Positions 1 through 14,100 of a stretch of 64,000 bases of DNA are shown in pieces. Each line of letters opens with the position of its first letter. Position 1 is the stretch's first letter. The notes below the pieces were generated by a model. It had not been told where the DNA came from, searched no databases, and was given only the letters and a program-made list of their open reading frames with translations. The position numbers and the translations under genes were made by a program. Origin of the DNA: Prunella strophiata (Eukaryota; Chordata; Aves; Passeriformes; Prunellidae); assembly GCA_036583965.1 (NCBI GenBank), contig JAZBQD010000015.1, positions 23,341,310 to 23,405,309 on the forward strand. Direction: 5' to 3'.

Positions 1-3000
1 GTGGTTACCTGCACCTCCTGGGCTCATTTCTGTATGCCCACCTGTGTTAACAGACATCAGCTGGCCTGCCAGGGTCATGGCAAAGCTGGGGCTTGTGGAA
101 GTGTGACCAGTGCTGCTGCTGAGGTCTGTTAGCCACTGCTAATGGTGGCTTTCAATGCAAACAGTTGCAAACTGTTTTTTACCTGGTACCTCTTCAGTGA
201 GTGATGGTAGCCCCAATTCTGCAAGTTATTTAGGTTCCTGCTACTGAAATCTGTGGGGACATAATGTCTAAATTTAAGTTTTCAGAAGGTGGGACTGTTC
301 TGCTTGCTGCAATTGAAATACATAGAAGGATCCCTATAAATATTTCATGGCCTCAGGGACAAACTGTAATGTGGCTGCAAAACTAGGCACACATACATCT
401 CCACAAGAAAAATCACATTGCAGCAGCAATGGAGAAACTGTGCTCCCAGCCTGTCAGTACTAACAGCTGACAGATGCAGAAAGACAAAATATAGTTAATG
501 TTTTAGAAATAGGCTTTGCACCAATATAGGTTTTCAGTTTCCAACATGTTTTTAAATGAAGCAGAAATTACATGCCTATCTGCCCTCAGATTTTCCTCGT
601 TAGCATTAATCAAGCACACTTGACTCACTTACAGATGAATTTGATTAGGATCATGTACACTCTTAGGAACCAAAAATAATGAATCATGACTGGAGTGTAC
701 GTGCTGTTACAGCCAACATTGTTGCTTGGTGCCTGCTGCAGCAGTGAACTACTAGAAAGCTCCTAGAACTGGGTTCCAAACCATTGGCAACAGGAGGTGG
801 TAAATGGCAAACATGAAATAAAGCAAGACCACAGAAAATGGAAAGCTATAAAGTGTACAGCTATTTAAATGCCTATATAATTGGTTGAAATTCTTTATTT
901 TCTGACATAGGAAAAGTTAGAATGGAAACTTGACTGTGTCTACATGAATACACAAATATTTTTTGCATATGTTCCAGCCTCTGGCCCACAGTTGCAGCTT
1001 TTAGATCTTGGAGCTCACTTACATGTCTTGTTTTATAATGCCAACAGATTCTTCTGCTCGTCTTTGAGCACTATGGAAAAAAGAAGTCCTTCCAAAAAAA
1101 CCCTCAAAAACCCAAAAAGACTATGTACAGTAGTACAGCTCTGTGTGCAAATCTCATTTTGCACATTGACTGCTGCACGTGTAAATTCATGCAAAGCCCA
1201 TGTGCTGAGCACTGGTTCAGAAGCAGCCAGGGGATGTAACATTTCACTGCCTGTAAAAATGTTTGTTGAGAAAAAGACCAACACAGAAAAGTGTTTCTGT
1301 TGTGACATTTTATTGATATTCCACATAATTTATTCTGACCTTCTGTCATCCTCCATTTTTTTCTTCTTTTGCAGTTAGTTTTATTGTGCAGTAATTCTTT
1401 TTGCACTCATCTCACCAGTGAGGTCCACGAGTGTGGATAAAAGAATATGTAATATCTGTTATCTCTATTATCATGACAACTGCCTGGGCCTTTGACAGTT
1501 CTGCAAGCTACTTCATCATTTACCTAAGTGACTGAAAATGCCTGTAAGAGGAAAAGTAGACTTATGAAAAGGGAATAATACATAAAGAAACATCTGCATT
1601 GAGATCATTTGTCATTTTTGGAAAGGCTTTGGAGAATGATGCATGCATTTAGTACAGTGTCATGCTCATGACACTATGGATCTTTTATTCTAGTTGCAGG
1701 CCTTATCTGGCATGTATTGAGCTTTTGTCATGTCTAAAAGATCCCTGCTGTGTGCTCTGGCTGCAGGGCCCTCCCTGACCCTGCCCATTCTTGCCCTGGC
1801 TGAGGAGGGACTGCTCTCCATACTCTTCCAGGCTTAGCAAGGCTTAGTTTGCAGCAGGTGCCTTTTCCATTAGCTGTTTGCTTCTTTTCTTCTGCCATCT
1901 CCTGTTTGCCAAGCAAGGCCCTGGGGCTCCCTGTGCTGTCACTGCTTTCCAGTCTCTGTCCCATTGCTGCAGACCTGGCTGCAGGGTGACTTCTCCCCAA
2001 GCCCCCTCTGTCACAAGGGCATCCTCCAAAGCATGTTTTAAGAGCTGGCTTTTCAGAAGCAAGAACCAATATATATGCCAATATATGCCATGACCAGAGA
2101 TGGTAACTGTGCTGCTAAGGAGCAGAGGAGGCCTGGGAAGCAAGTATCAGTAAAAGAACTCCACATTAATTCAGATCCCTACCAGGGAGTTGCAGTTACC
2201 TTGAATTCCCTTTGTGATAACAGCAACAGAAAACCTCCCTCACTCCCACTGCCTGCTGGTTTATGGAACACTGGAATGGCCTTGGAGTTAGGTCACTGGC
2301 AATTATCAAGATATTAGGAGAATATACAAAGAAAGGAAAGTTTGAAAAGCATAAACATATTTCATGCAAGGTTTTTATGGACATTTCCAAGGGTAGATGT
2401 GCCAAAATGTTTCCACTGGAAACTTTATATAAAATTATTGATGTGAAGGGGTTCTGCAATCCTGGCGTCTCTCTCCCCTCTCCTGAGAGCTGTTGTAGCT
2501 CATGACAACTCTGTTCTGTGTACTGGGAGCATCAGCAGCTGGGATTTATCATCTGTTAGTCTTGGTCTTTATGTAGTTCATTTTAGAGACTCCACTGGTA
2601 ATGACAGCTCTTGCCCTTTCACCTTCAGGACAGCTTGGAATTCATCTCTTAGGGCCAGGAACCACTCTAGCATCAAGTTTATAACAAGAAGGAAAATAAC
2701 CATTTCATATAGTATCAGACCAATTTTTGGCATTCTTTAAATTCCTTCAAAGGACAGTGAGAGGGACAGATGTGTCATTGCAGCTCTGGACTCTCTTTCA
2801 CCCCTGCTCTTTAATTGTGTAACGCTCTTAAAACCTTCCCTTTGCTTTTTGCACTCTTCCTTGGCTTTCTAAAGATTTTACCCAAGAGTTTTCTGATGCC
2901 TCATGGACTAAGAGCTGCCTTTTAGCCTCAGGGCTCCCTAATGAGAAACCTGGTGGGTTTTTTTTTGAAGCCGTGAGCTGCATTGGAGGTGTGACTGCCC

Positions 3001-6000
3001 TTGGCTGCCCACTACAGTTCCTGAGCTGGTTGCCTGTTTTGGTGGCCAAGCAGTGGAAGGTAGCTTTCTGTGACAGGGGCAGTCTGGGGCTCTCAGGAAA
3101 CACATCTCCCAGGGCTTGTGATAAGGTGCATTGTGATAAGGGACATCTCTTTTGATTACACTTTTACCATAATGTCAAGCTCTACTGGACAGAGGGTTTT
3201 CCTTTCCAAGAAGGTGGGAAGAGTATATTTTCTCTTCTTGCTTGGCTCACAAGAGCTATTTCCATGAAAAGGCAGACACAAATTGAATTTATGCATAGTA
3301 ACCAGAGGGACTGCAGTGATGGTGCCTGTCCTATTCTGCCAGCACGTGCTGTGTGTCAGAGTTGTTAGAATAAACAGGGTTTATTCAAAAGAGACTAAAG
3401 CTGTCAGCTACAGCCAGTGACAGCCAACAAGGTGGCCTTTCCTTCCCCACATTCCACTGAGCATTGTGCTCTCTCTGCCTCTGGATGGCTCAGTCTGTCC
3501 TCTGAGCATCCTCAGGTCCTCATGCCCCAGGTGTTTTAGACCCAGGAAGCCTTGTGGCTCGTGAGTATCTCTGTGTGGAATCTCCTTCCAGATGGGAGGG
3601 CATGCACATCCATGCCTTGTCCTCAGGAAGTTTCCAGCCCATGCTGGAGAGCAGTGAGGTGGCACTGCCAGCAGGGACCCCACTGCCATGGGGATCCCCC
3701 CTTGCCAAGCAGTTCTTTCCAGCCCTTTTTTCTACTGATGCCAAGGATGTCTGTTTAAGGAGCCAATGAATCTGCCACAGGAATCTCTTGTATTGGGATT
3801 ACATGTGCTATTAATAAAAATTGCCTTCAACTTCTAAATCGAGGCACTTAAAACCCACAATGAATGCATTCTGCAGTAATGAAAAAAAAACCCCAACTTT
3901 TTTGTTGAAATTTAAATAGATCCATGAACTTTTGTATCATGCATGCTATTTTAGAACTGTAAATCTATTCCATTTTTTCCATTGTGGTTGTTTTTATGTT
4001 TCATTGTGCTCTTACATAGGAAAGTCTTTGGTCTTTTAATAGAAAAGATTTTATGTTTCCAGGCACAGGTTTTGTGCCTAGCTCAATAGGCTTGGTAAGA
4101 GACTATTTTTTTGACACTCCTTTTTCATGGTACAAGATTTAAGAAAGAAATTAAAGGAAGTATTAAAGTACAAGCGTATCAATAAATTATTGTTAAGTTC
4201 TGGAAACCTAGGTTAAGGTGTTCTAAACATTTCTTTTAATAAAAAAAAGGACAAAATTTAAATAGTGGCAAGGTGTTCTTTTCTGTGATTTCTGAGAAAT
4301 CCAAGCATGCCTCAGACTAACAGACTGTCTGAGGCCAAATGTTGTGTTATTACAAACATGGAACTGGATGATAAATTCTATAGGTAGTGTAAAGGTGTCC
4401 TAAAAGCCCCACAGCTATTTAGAATTCTGCTAGAAAATGTGCTGAACTCTGCTTCCCCACCAAAAAAATCTCTTATCTGTAGCAATGAAGGAGAATTTAT
4501 CAACAATTTTCATTCTTCCATATCTTTTTGTCTGCTATCCTTTATGCCTAAAAGATCCCTACAAGATCACAGAGCTATTTCATTCTCTGTTAGTTTGCAT
4601 AAAAGTAATTGACTTTTCTGCACATATTTGATTCCTGTTGTGATGTTGATTTGCTCTGGACGTTGCCTTTCCTGTTGACCAGTGCTCTCTCTTTGTTTCC
4701 TTCTGTTTCCCATGCCTCTAGTTTAATAATGAGGTTGACAGTTGCCTGGGACAATGGTTATGTTTTTGATATATGTTTGTATAGTGCTTGGCACAATGCA
4801 GCTTGGTCTCTGACTGTGTATGTCAACCAATAATGATGTTGTTTCCAATTGTGTCAGTCTTCAGCTTTGTAACTATTTCAGAAGTCCTCTTTTAAACAGT
4901 TAGAAGCAAATTATTATTTAAACAATATTTTCCACATCAGTTATGATTTCTTTAAATAATTTAAGTGCTTTTTCCAATGCTCCTCACAAGCACTGTGTTA
5001 TGCCTGTGTCATTTTACAGATTTAAAGCCAAAGACCTAATGATAGATCTGCTCCAGATGTCTGAATAAAACTGCACAGTGTGACCACTGAACACCAAGTG
5101 CTGCTGCTCTGAAGGGAGTGCCTTGCTAGTGAGAGGCAGCACAAGGAGTACCACAGGTGCCATCTAATACCTGGCATATGCACTCAGTGTCAGCAATAAT
5201 TAATCTTCAGCATTATTTCCCCTTGGGGTATTTACCTGTCTCGTAGTACTTAAGGGATGCCCTTTTTAAGCACAGGAAATGACACAACCAGCAGAGGTGT
5301 CAGAGCACTGTCACTGGAAAAGGTCCCTGAGCAGGGAAATCCACGACGCGCTGGTTCGTCACCGCGTGTGAGCTCTGCTGTTGCTGTCAAGTTAATCTCC
5401 TTCTATTTCCTAAGAGGAAATCAGGATCTACTTCTGTGCTAAGCCAGTCTCTAATCCTTGTTCCCAGCTAAACATAACAACAATCTATTTATACATTGGG
5501 CTATCCCCAATCAAACCAAAAAATAGTATAACCTAGTTCAGCTGTTGGGTAACACCAAGTGTTAGCAGTAGTTATTTATATTGTTTTAGACCTGCTGCAT
5601 TAAATAGAAGCTTATACTGAGCTTTTTTGTGTTTGCTGTCACTTACAGCCACATTGGCTTGAATATGTAACAATGTGATGATGACCCCCCAAATTTTCTG
5701 GGCTGGCCTGGCTCAGCTGTGACCTCCTGCATGTTCCCTGGCTGGGTGGCAGCTGGAGTTCCTGGCTTGCCTGAGCCCTGCAGGACACAGCTCCTGTGGC
5801 AGCCCTGAGTGTTTTCATGAAGCTTTGAATTTGGCAGCTCCTGCCCTCCACTGCAGCTGGCGAGGTGACAGCAAGCAGGAGGGCCTGTTCAACCTGCTCA
5901 GGAATTTCTCCATGTGTGTTGGTGTTTGATAAATCACTTTTCCCTCAAATGCATATAGGAGAGTTTGTGTATTTAAACAGGTGGGTTTTGGGAACTTGCT

Positions 6001-7495
6001 GCTCCATTTGCAGGAAAGTATACACTCCACAAGTGCATCATGGAAAGACAATAACTAAAGTAGTGACGCAGACTTTAAATAAATAAAAAGGTCACTACCA
6101 GGTGATTTGTACAGCTCTAACATAATTAGTAATTCATTTTAGAGACAGTGCATTGCATTTGACTCTGCAAGGCACTATATCTTACTTTCTTGTGTCTGAG
6201 GTTGGGTTTATTCTATCTTTTGCATTGCTACAGAATGCACAGAACTGGTGTGGCTGTCATCTTCACACATTACTATGACTGTCACTGGATTTAATTTTTT
6301 TTTTTTTTTTTATGATATGTGATTGCTACTTCCATTACTTCTAGACCAAGCCAGGACCAGGATAAGGCAACTCCCTTAGTATTGGGGGCTGAACTGGTGA
6401 AAGTGGAGAGGCATCTTCAGCAGGGACCAGTGATACATGCAGCCGCCACAGAGGAAACACTGCTATGGTCTGGAGGTGAAATTAGAGTGGTAAGGCCAAC
6501 AGCAGGGTGTTGCTGAGTGCATTCAAGATATGGAGCAACCCATGAAATAGCTCACTTCTCACATGTTGTCTTTTAAGTATCCTGCCCCTTCATTTCCATG
6601 ACTTTTTATTGCACTTTTCTAAAATTCAGGAACTTTTCTCCTCACTGAGCAAAATGTTTTCCAGTGTTCTTCAGACATGGGAAAAAAAAAATCCAAAACC
6701 CAGTGGCATGCAAGCCAGGCATGTCCTTCACAGAAAGTTGCACTGTGTGTCTGACACCTCCAAAACTTGGCTGCATCCTGGGTGAGGGAGAAGGAACCTC
6801 ATCTTATCTCAACTCTCATCACTGATAAAATGCTGTTGATGAAGGCTGTCCTCATCTCCACACCCTCATCCCTACTTTATCCCAGTTCCAGACTTTGAGG
6901 CTCAGGTTGATCAAATGTACAGATTCCCTTTTCTGTTGAATCTGAACAAGCCCACACATGACTTTGTACATTTGCTCTGCAGCTCCTGATGTGAACAGAG
7001 CAGCTGATGATCCCTTCAGGTGGATCTGTGAGGGTTTTGGAGTCAGCCAGTGAAGGGCACCCATGGGGAACTTCTGGTTTATCACGAAGCTGAAGAAATA
7101 CCTCCCCTGCCTGTGTGCTAGGTGAAAAGGGACTGTTCTGCTACGTGATGGTTGAGGAGCACTTTGGAAAGCTGAAGTGGTGCAGCACTTAGGTGTCTCC
7201 TGTTCCTTTGGGCTCAGAAGGCTTTGCTCCTTAGCATAGTTACATGACTGTGGCAATAAGAGACTGAGGCACTGGGAGTCTAAGGGCCTCCAAAGAGAGC
7301 ACTTGCCTGGGATCCTGGCAATGTAAAAAGTGTGAATTACACTCTGCAAATGATATACTATCTGCAAATTCAACACTTCTTGAACCTACATGGTCTCAAG
7401 AAGTCTATTCTATGAGCAGGACATGTCTCTCTGACACTCTGTCTCTTGACCACTTCCTCTCATCAGTTTTTCTTTTTTAAAATTCAGATAGAAAG
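1..7495. other. Intergenic DNA upstream of GEM, no gene supported
   Basis: This AT-rich stretch has no exon chain, recognisable protein domain or RNA gene that I can support. The longest open frames (for example 944-1378 on plus and 6852-7376 on minus, 174 codons) resemble no family I know and are not flanked by a convincing exon series. A T-run sits at 6295-6311. In human the next gene upstream of GEM is RAD54B at a distance; none of its helicase motifs appear here. Confidence 0.6.
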
Positions 7496-7503
7496 TTAAC
7501 AAG
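7496..7503 (+). repeat. Left flanking direct repeat of solo LTR (TTAACAAG)
   Basis: The 8-base word TTAACAAG directly precedes the LTR and recurs exactly at 8139-8146 after its other end, as expected of a target-site duplication. Eight bases is longer than the usual 4-6 of retroviral integration, so part of the match could be chance. Confidence 0.7.
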
Positions 7504-8138
7504 TGTTTAGGGCAAATTTGGGAGGAAACCTCCAAAGGGGTCCCTCTAAAAAGCAAATTCAAGCAGCCCTTCCCCCAACCTGTTTGGGAGATAAACCTCC
7601 TTTGAGAAAAGTGGAAACAACTGTTTATTTAATAAGCAAAGTATTCACAAATATGAGAAGATTAATAATATTAAACAATGGAACCCTTCTTTGTTCTGAA
7701 GAGATGGCAAATTCAGAGAGAGTCCTTTTTCTGTAGTTCAGAGTCCTTTCTGTGGGTGTGTCCTCGGCTTTGTCTCTCCGGGGCTCGGGTCCGGTGTCTC
7801 GGCCTCAGTGCAGCTTGGGGGGCCCCCTGATGATAGTCCTGGTGTTCCTGGACTGAACAATGGCTGAACAGTTCCAAAAAAACCTTCTGGCCTCAGCTAA
7901 TGAGAGAAGAACCATCAAAAACAGCAAGGGAAAACTCCCCATCTGTCTGCAGAGTGGAGAACTCCGAGGGCACTGCTTATCTCTATGTTTTGAATACAGC
8001 GTGAAAAAAATTCCACGGCTTTTCCCTCTCCCCCTCTTTGCTCTCAGATCTCGTTTTAAAGGTGCAGAACTTATTTCTAGGCTAAACAGATGAATGGGGA
8101 TACAATTCAGCATCATGAAGTCACCCCAGGACAAAACA
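7504..8138 (-). mobile_element. Solo LTR of an avian endogenous retrovirus
   Basis: A 635-bp element has TG...CA ends: the plus strand starts TGTTTAGGGC and ends GGACAAAACA. On the minus strand it starts TGTTTTGTCC, carries an ATTAAATAAA polyadenylation signal in its second half, and ends CCTAAACA. The outer five bases form a short inverted repeat. It is flanked by identical 8-bp direct repeats. No gag, pol or env and no second LTR lie next to it, so it looks like a solo LTR left by recombination. Its sequence resembles abundant passerine LTRs, but I cannot name the family with certainty. Open frames inside it are incidental. Confidence 0.75.
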
Positions 8139-8146
8139 TTAACAAG
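8139..8146 (+). repeat. Right flanking direct repeat of solo LTR (TTAACAAG)
   Basis: Identical to 7496-7503. The pair brackets the TG...CA element, supporting a clean insertion of the whole LTR. Confidence 0.7.
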
Positions 8147-11100
8147 CTGCATGCAGTGTAGTCAGAAAATAATCCAGCAGTGATGTTGAAGGCCTCCAAT
8201 GAGGCAAGCGAAGACAGCAGAGAGAGTCCAGGGTAGTGAAGGCAGTAGAAATGTTCTGTTCTCTGTGAGAAGTGTGAGCATCCAGCACAGGTGCTGTGCA
8301 GTACTGTTGAACCAGAAATGTGCAGGTATATGGGGCACCGAGTCCTTCATCCCCTGTGGAACATGTGGACTTTTACTGCTGTTTTGCCTTTCCATAATTT
8401 GGACATGTTTTTAAATTTCAGTTATGCTTGACTCTGACTAAATTTAAGGGTGGCTTCTGATGTACACGAGTGTGAGAGAAGAAATAGGTATTTCTCAGGA
8501 GCAGATATTTGAAGATGTTCAGGTATGCTGTCAGTTTTTCCGTGTGATCCTCTAACCAAAGAACATTTTGTACCCTGAGGGTGCTTCTCACTTTAGCTTC
8601 ATCTTTTCCTTAAGCTGTGAGTGAGGGAGAGCGCAGGGAGACAATCCAGCGCCAAATCCTGCCCTAGCTGCTCTCCTCTCCTTGCTGAAGGAGCCCTTTT
8701 CCCTCCACTGACTCACTGAGATGAAGCTGCTCTTCTGCATACCCTGCTAACGAGGCAAAGAGCTACTGGAGGCAGAGTTACACTGGCCAGCAGTGGTGAT
8801 GTAATTGTCAGCAGCAGAGTCTTGGGTCAGAAGTCAACCAGGAGTGGGGTTGTAACTAGGAGATCAAAATATTTTCTCTGCCTTTTGCAATGGGACGTGT
8901 CTGTATTGTTCCCCCTTGCTTCTCTCTTTGTTCACTCTGATATGTTTTATCATCTCAGTTCATGTTTGTGAGTCTTACTTGACAGTGTGACAGAATTGTT
9001 TAAAATCTGTCAGAGCAGGGCTGCAGAGAGGGCACAGTGTGGTGGGAGGGACAGTGGGGCTGTGCAGCTGTCTCCCCCGCTCAGCTCCAAATGGGAGCTC
9101 ATAGAACTGAGATTTGTAGAGCATCAACAATCAGATCTAGTTTATAAGTCATGCTAGAAATACATTCCTTGAGCTTGTGATTTTGAATTAGCTATTTTGC
9201 TTTTAGCTTCTCAAACTGCCAGCCTGACCGTTGATTAAACTTCCAGTAACACAGAGGGTTTGTGAAAAGCAGGGCTACTTCCACAGCCTCAAAAAATCAA
9301 AACTTTTTCTTACCAGTTTCTCAAATTTTGTACTTCACAGGAACAATGCATGTCAGGTACCCAGTTCAGAGCAGCTCACCTGAGAAATGGGCTTGGCACA
9401 CAAGTGACACATTTTCTTTTCTAGTCGCTTACATCTTTTAATCAGTAGCATGCTCAGTGAGATGATGAGAAGAAGTCCTCCCTTATTCATGGGAAATTTT
9501 TAGTGTAGAAAATGTTCATAAAATATTAAAAGATGTGTTAATTGCTGTGAAGGAGGGAAAACATGACAGAGACCTTGCAGAGTCCACTGGTGAGAAGGAT
9601 GTTGTTCTCCCACACATTATCACAGAGGCAGAAACATGATTTGCTCTGGAGCACAATGCAGTGACATTATTGGAAGTTCTGCTAGTCATCAAGGTGGTTG
9701 ATTAGAGTTATTAATGATGCCTCTTTTTTTTCCCCATGACCAGCTCTTCTGTTTACTGCCTGCTTTCAAAATGAACAAATTTGATTAAAACAATAGAGAG
9801 AAAGCAAAAGACAAACTAGCAGTTGTTGTAGGAGGTCACTCTACATGCTTGAGCATCATCATACATGTGTGCCTGTGTGTGTCTGAGCTAGAAGGCTCAA
9901 GAAGATCCTGCTGCAGCTGTGCCTCCCTTTTCTGGCTTCTTCAGAATCCAAGAGCCTTCAGTGCCAAGGAACTGGCTTCACAGCATAAGATTGCAGCTGA
10001 CAGCATTATAACTGCTGCTGTTTTACTGAGTAAGCTCCCTGAAAAACATGCTGGCTGTGATCTCCCTTTTTCAGGAGGCCTGCTGGATGGAGCAGGATGT
10101 ATCTGTAGTGCCACTGACAGCAGGCACTGGCTTGCAGAAGCAGGGCAGAAAACTCCACAAGCCATGTTGCCATGTGTCTGAGGCTGTGCAGAAACAGCAG
10201 CTGGTGCTTGGTCACTGGGGATGGCAGCAGAAGTAATTCCTCCCCAGAAATGTCTCAACAGCTACTGGGAAAAGACCCCTGTTGCCATCCGTGGTGAACA
10301 TGGCACATGTACAGGTTTCTCCTGTTTGATAACTAAGTTGCTTTGTGTATTTATGCACCTTCTGCATGAGAGGAGGAAAGTTCTAACCATGTGCAATGAT
10401 TAAATCTTAAACCTTATCTTACTTATTGCCCACCTGAAAAGAACATCAGTAAAAATCATCATCAAAACTAGCCTTTAGGCCATTAGGGATTTCTTCATTT
10501 CACTTGACTGCCAGTGCAGCTTTCAGACAGTGCAGTTTAAAACCAGCATTAGTGCAGAGAGACTCATCTCCCCAGCCCTCTGTTGTCAGTGGGGAGAGAG
10601 GCATCTCCATGATTCATGCAACCTGTATTAGATGAATCACCCTGGAGCTACTTGGTTAACCCTGTCTGCTTTGTTCTGGGAAACAAGGCAAGCAATTTAA
10701 ATGAGGTAAAATTAATCCTACCTGCAGGGGCCAGTGATCTGTTGGCCTGCCATGAACACAGTACAACAGAGGTGAAGAATTACATCTTCAAAAAGAAAAT
10801 AAACAACGTATCTTCAGTTATATGTTCATTATCACATCTTACATTTTGGAAAGTGGAAAGTACATGATAAATGACATAAGGGTAAAGCCATGTAAATAAA
10901 AGAGATGCTGTTGTTCAATTAAATAGTCATTATTTATGCCTGACTGTGTAGAGCATCTTGCTCAAAGGCATTTTGTATGGCTCCAATCCTGCTTAAAGCC
11001 TGACACTGGAGAGTGTGTGTTTTGCTGATAAACACGAGCCCAGGAGCCAGAAAATCCAAACAAGGCAGTGAATCACTGAGCAATCACATGAACATCACTT

Positions 11101-14100
11101 TACTAGGTGCTAGTGTGGCGAGCAGGCAGCTGAACACTGAACCAGGGACATGGGGTGGACGGTACTGTAAACGGGGAGAGCTCAGAGCTCCCTCCAAGAA
11201 GACCATATTTAGCTGTGGTTTTGTTACTGCTGGTTGACTGCACAAGAAAGAGAGCTGGGGAAGGATATGAGACCCAGACACACACCCCAGCTGTGACCTG
11301 ATGGTTTGGAGGAAGAGCTGCTTTAGCCACTGCCATGTGTTTTGTGTGACACGTGTTTTAGCATGCCACTTTTCTCCTGGTGCAAATGTGAGTAAAACAC
11401 CTGGTGTGACCTGGACTGAACCAGCCCAAGCAAACTCAGCTCTGTCCTCAATCAAGTGCCACCACCTTTCCTCAAGGAGTGCACCAAGTGGGGGTTGGGG
11501 TCCTGAAGACACCCACAAGTCCTGCCCACCCTCCCAGGGCTCCTCCACCCTGCCCATGTCAGCCTGGACCCAGAAGTGGGACTCCTCCACTCAGACAATG
11601 AGTCCAAAACATTTTTTGATTATGCAAAACAGAAGGTGTTTTGCAAGCTAAGGTGGGTTAGAGAGCTCAGTGGTGCTCTCTTGCCATCCCAGGCTGGCTT
11701 GTTGTGTAGATAAATGCAATCAGGACCTGAAAGTCAAGATCTGGCCACCATGTGGAATATTTTTAAAGCAGATTTGCTTCTATTGGCAGGGCTTCCTTTG
11801 TATTTCTGTGTGAGTATGCCTGAGTATTGATAATTATTGTTGGCTGCACTCAGTGTAAGAGTCTTGGACACCACAGTGAAGAAGAAATTGCATTTGGAGA
11901 GCAAAAGACCTTTTTCTGGATCTCCCTTCAACAGGTCTGAAGATCAGAATAAGATCATTGTTCTGCTGAAGTTTCTAACCCAAGGTTTGCTGATTCAGCA
12001 GTTGCCTATTGTTAAATTACTATCTTCACTTAGTGGTATAAAATCAAGGTATAAAGTTCTGTGGATCCTGTGGCTGCAAAGGACACAGTGGTTCCTGAAC
12101 CTGATTGCATTGAGGACTGTGGCATACTACAAGGATCCTAGCTACAAAAAATCTTTTGTGTTGGTGCCATTCATCTAGAGGTTTTTTTAGCTCAGTATTT
12201 GAAGAACATTTATGGCTAGCTCACATTCTACTATTATTAGTATATTATGATTTTTTTAAGATTTGCATTGAAAAGCACATTTATTTATGTCATATGTGAC
12301 TTAATCCCATTCCCTGGACAATTATTGGCAGAATTCATTAACGTCATTGAGTGCAAGAGTGGGAAATAAGCAGTCCCTTTGCCAAGTATCTCTTACTGAA
12401 ATAATCCAGTTTTGCCATTTACTCTTTATCATTATTCCTTTTTCTCCCCTCAAAGCTGACAGTTGTTTTAATTTCTTTTCAGCTAACTAGACTAAAAAGT
12501 AACTTGTAGTTTATTATGAACTGAACTGCATTGCTTCCCCTGGCTGCTCATTCCTCATTTTCTGCTGAGTCTTCCACTGTGCTGGCTTAATGCATCAATG
12601 GGGAAAATACCTTTGGACACCAGTTATAGTCAACAAAGCTCTGCAGTGCACAGATATAGAACACACATTCCTTTCGGTTCATCAGAATCCAGATTATCTG
12701 CAAGTAATAGATTAATAAGAGGTTCTCCAATGAGTCAGCTGATTAAAGGCAATCCTCTTCCCTGAGAACTCTAATGCTGGCTTTTACAGCTAACTTGTGC
12801 AGATCAGTGCTTCTTCCCTATCCTTGTGCTCGTCACCAAAGGGTTGTGTTCTGCTTTTAGTGCTCAGTTAAAGAATTGTAAAAATGCTGCTGTGATGTGG
12901 AAGGAAAGGAGCTGGTGGAACAAATTCCGTACTCCCTGTAAGCAACTCTAGGAACAGGGCCTATGAAATCTACTCCACTGGAAAGAGCAATGGCTATTTT
13001 TTAGATTGGAATGCTGGCACTTTCAGGTGCTTCTGATTGTATCCCTTAAAATGAATCAATGTTTTATTATTCCTTAATTTCTCAGTGTCTTTTTCTGCCC
13101 TGTCCCCCCTCTTAAGACCCTCAGTAATTTACCTCAGGCACATAATTCTTCATTTCTCTACCTCATACATCCCAGTCTCAGAGTGTTTGATCCTCTTGTA
13201 CCTTTTCAGTCAGTATGAAACTTCACATTGGATGTGAATTGGGATAGACAAAGGCAAAGCTGTGGATATAAGTTGGTGTAAGAAATCCATTGCTGTGGGC
13301 CCAATGCTGCTTCATCCCACATCTATTTTTGCCTTTTGTTCTACAATTGCTCACCCAGCTGCCTGTGGCTGCCTGTGCAGTAGGAATAAATGTTGACAAT
13401 GGAGCAGCTTCCCCAGGGAGGGCATGCAGTGACTGTGGGCACTCCCAGTATGTCCAGCACTATCCAGCCCAGCACCCAAATAAATTTCTGTTGTTGGTAG
13501 GGCTGAGAATAGCCAGGGGTCTTCCAGCACTGCCAGATGTGAGAAGCAGAGCAAAATGGGAAATGCCACAATGGTCTGGAGGAGAGGCAGACCTCATTCA
13601 TTGCCTGTGCAGGCAACTCACTATTGGGAACAAAGTCTGCTAAGTCAGGCCTTCTGAGGGGAAAGATGAAGGTGAACTCTGATGGATGTATAGGGAGAAA
13701 GTGCACTTTCAAACAGTGCTGCATTCAGTTTTCATTGAAAGAAATATGAATTTTATTTTTCCTGCTTTTTAAATTTTTTTTTCTCTCTTGAATTTCTCTC
13801 CCACTCCTAAGATGATTTATGTCCCCTCTGTGGACAACCCTTCCACCAGAAGGTTTGAGGAACTACTTTTGCCATCATATACATAAATTCAAACTGGCTA
13901 ATTAAGTGTCAGCTGAAAAGCACTGCTTTTAAATCCAATGGAAAATGTCTGCCTAACTGCTCTGGGCATCACCTGGTCTAATTGTAATTGGCTGGGGAAG
14001 GATTGCAGAGCTGCTACTCTGCAATGTTTACTTCATCCTGGCTGCAGGGAGAATTCCTTTAAGATGTGATTAATGAAACAGAGAGTGGATAAGGTGGAAG

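Noticed and set aside
6852..7376. Minus-strand 174-codon open frame as a gene
   Set aside because: No family resemblance and no flanking exon structure that I can support.
7496..8146. A hAT-type DNA transposon, because of the 8-bp flanking repeat
   Set aside because: The ends are TG...CA with only a five-base inverted repeat, there is an internal polyadenylation signal, and the sequence resembles avian LTRs.
7805..8152. Minus-strand open frame of 115 codons as a gene
   Set aside because: It lies within the solo LTR and has no domain; chance open frame.
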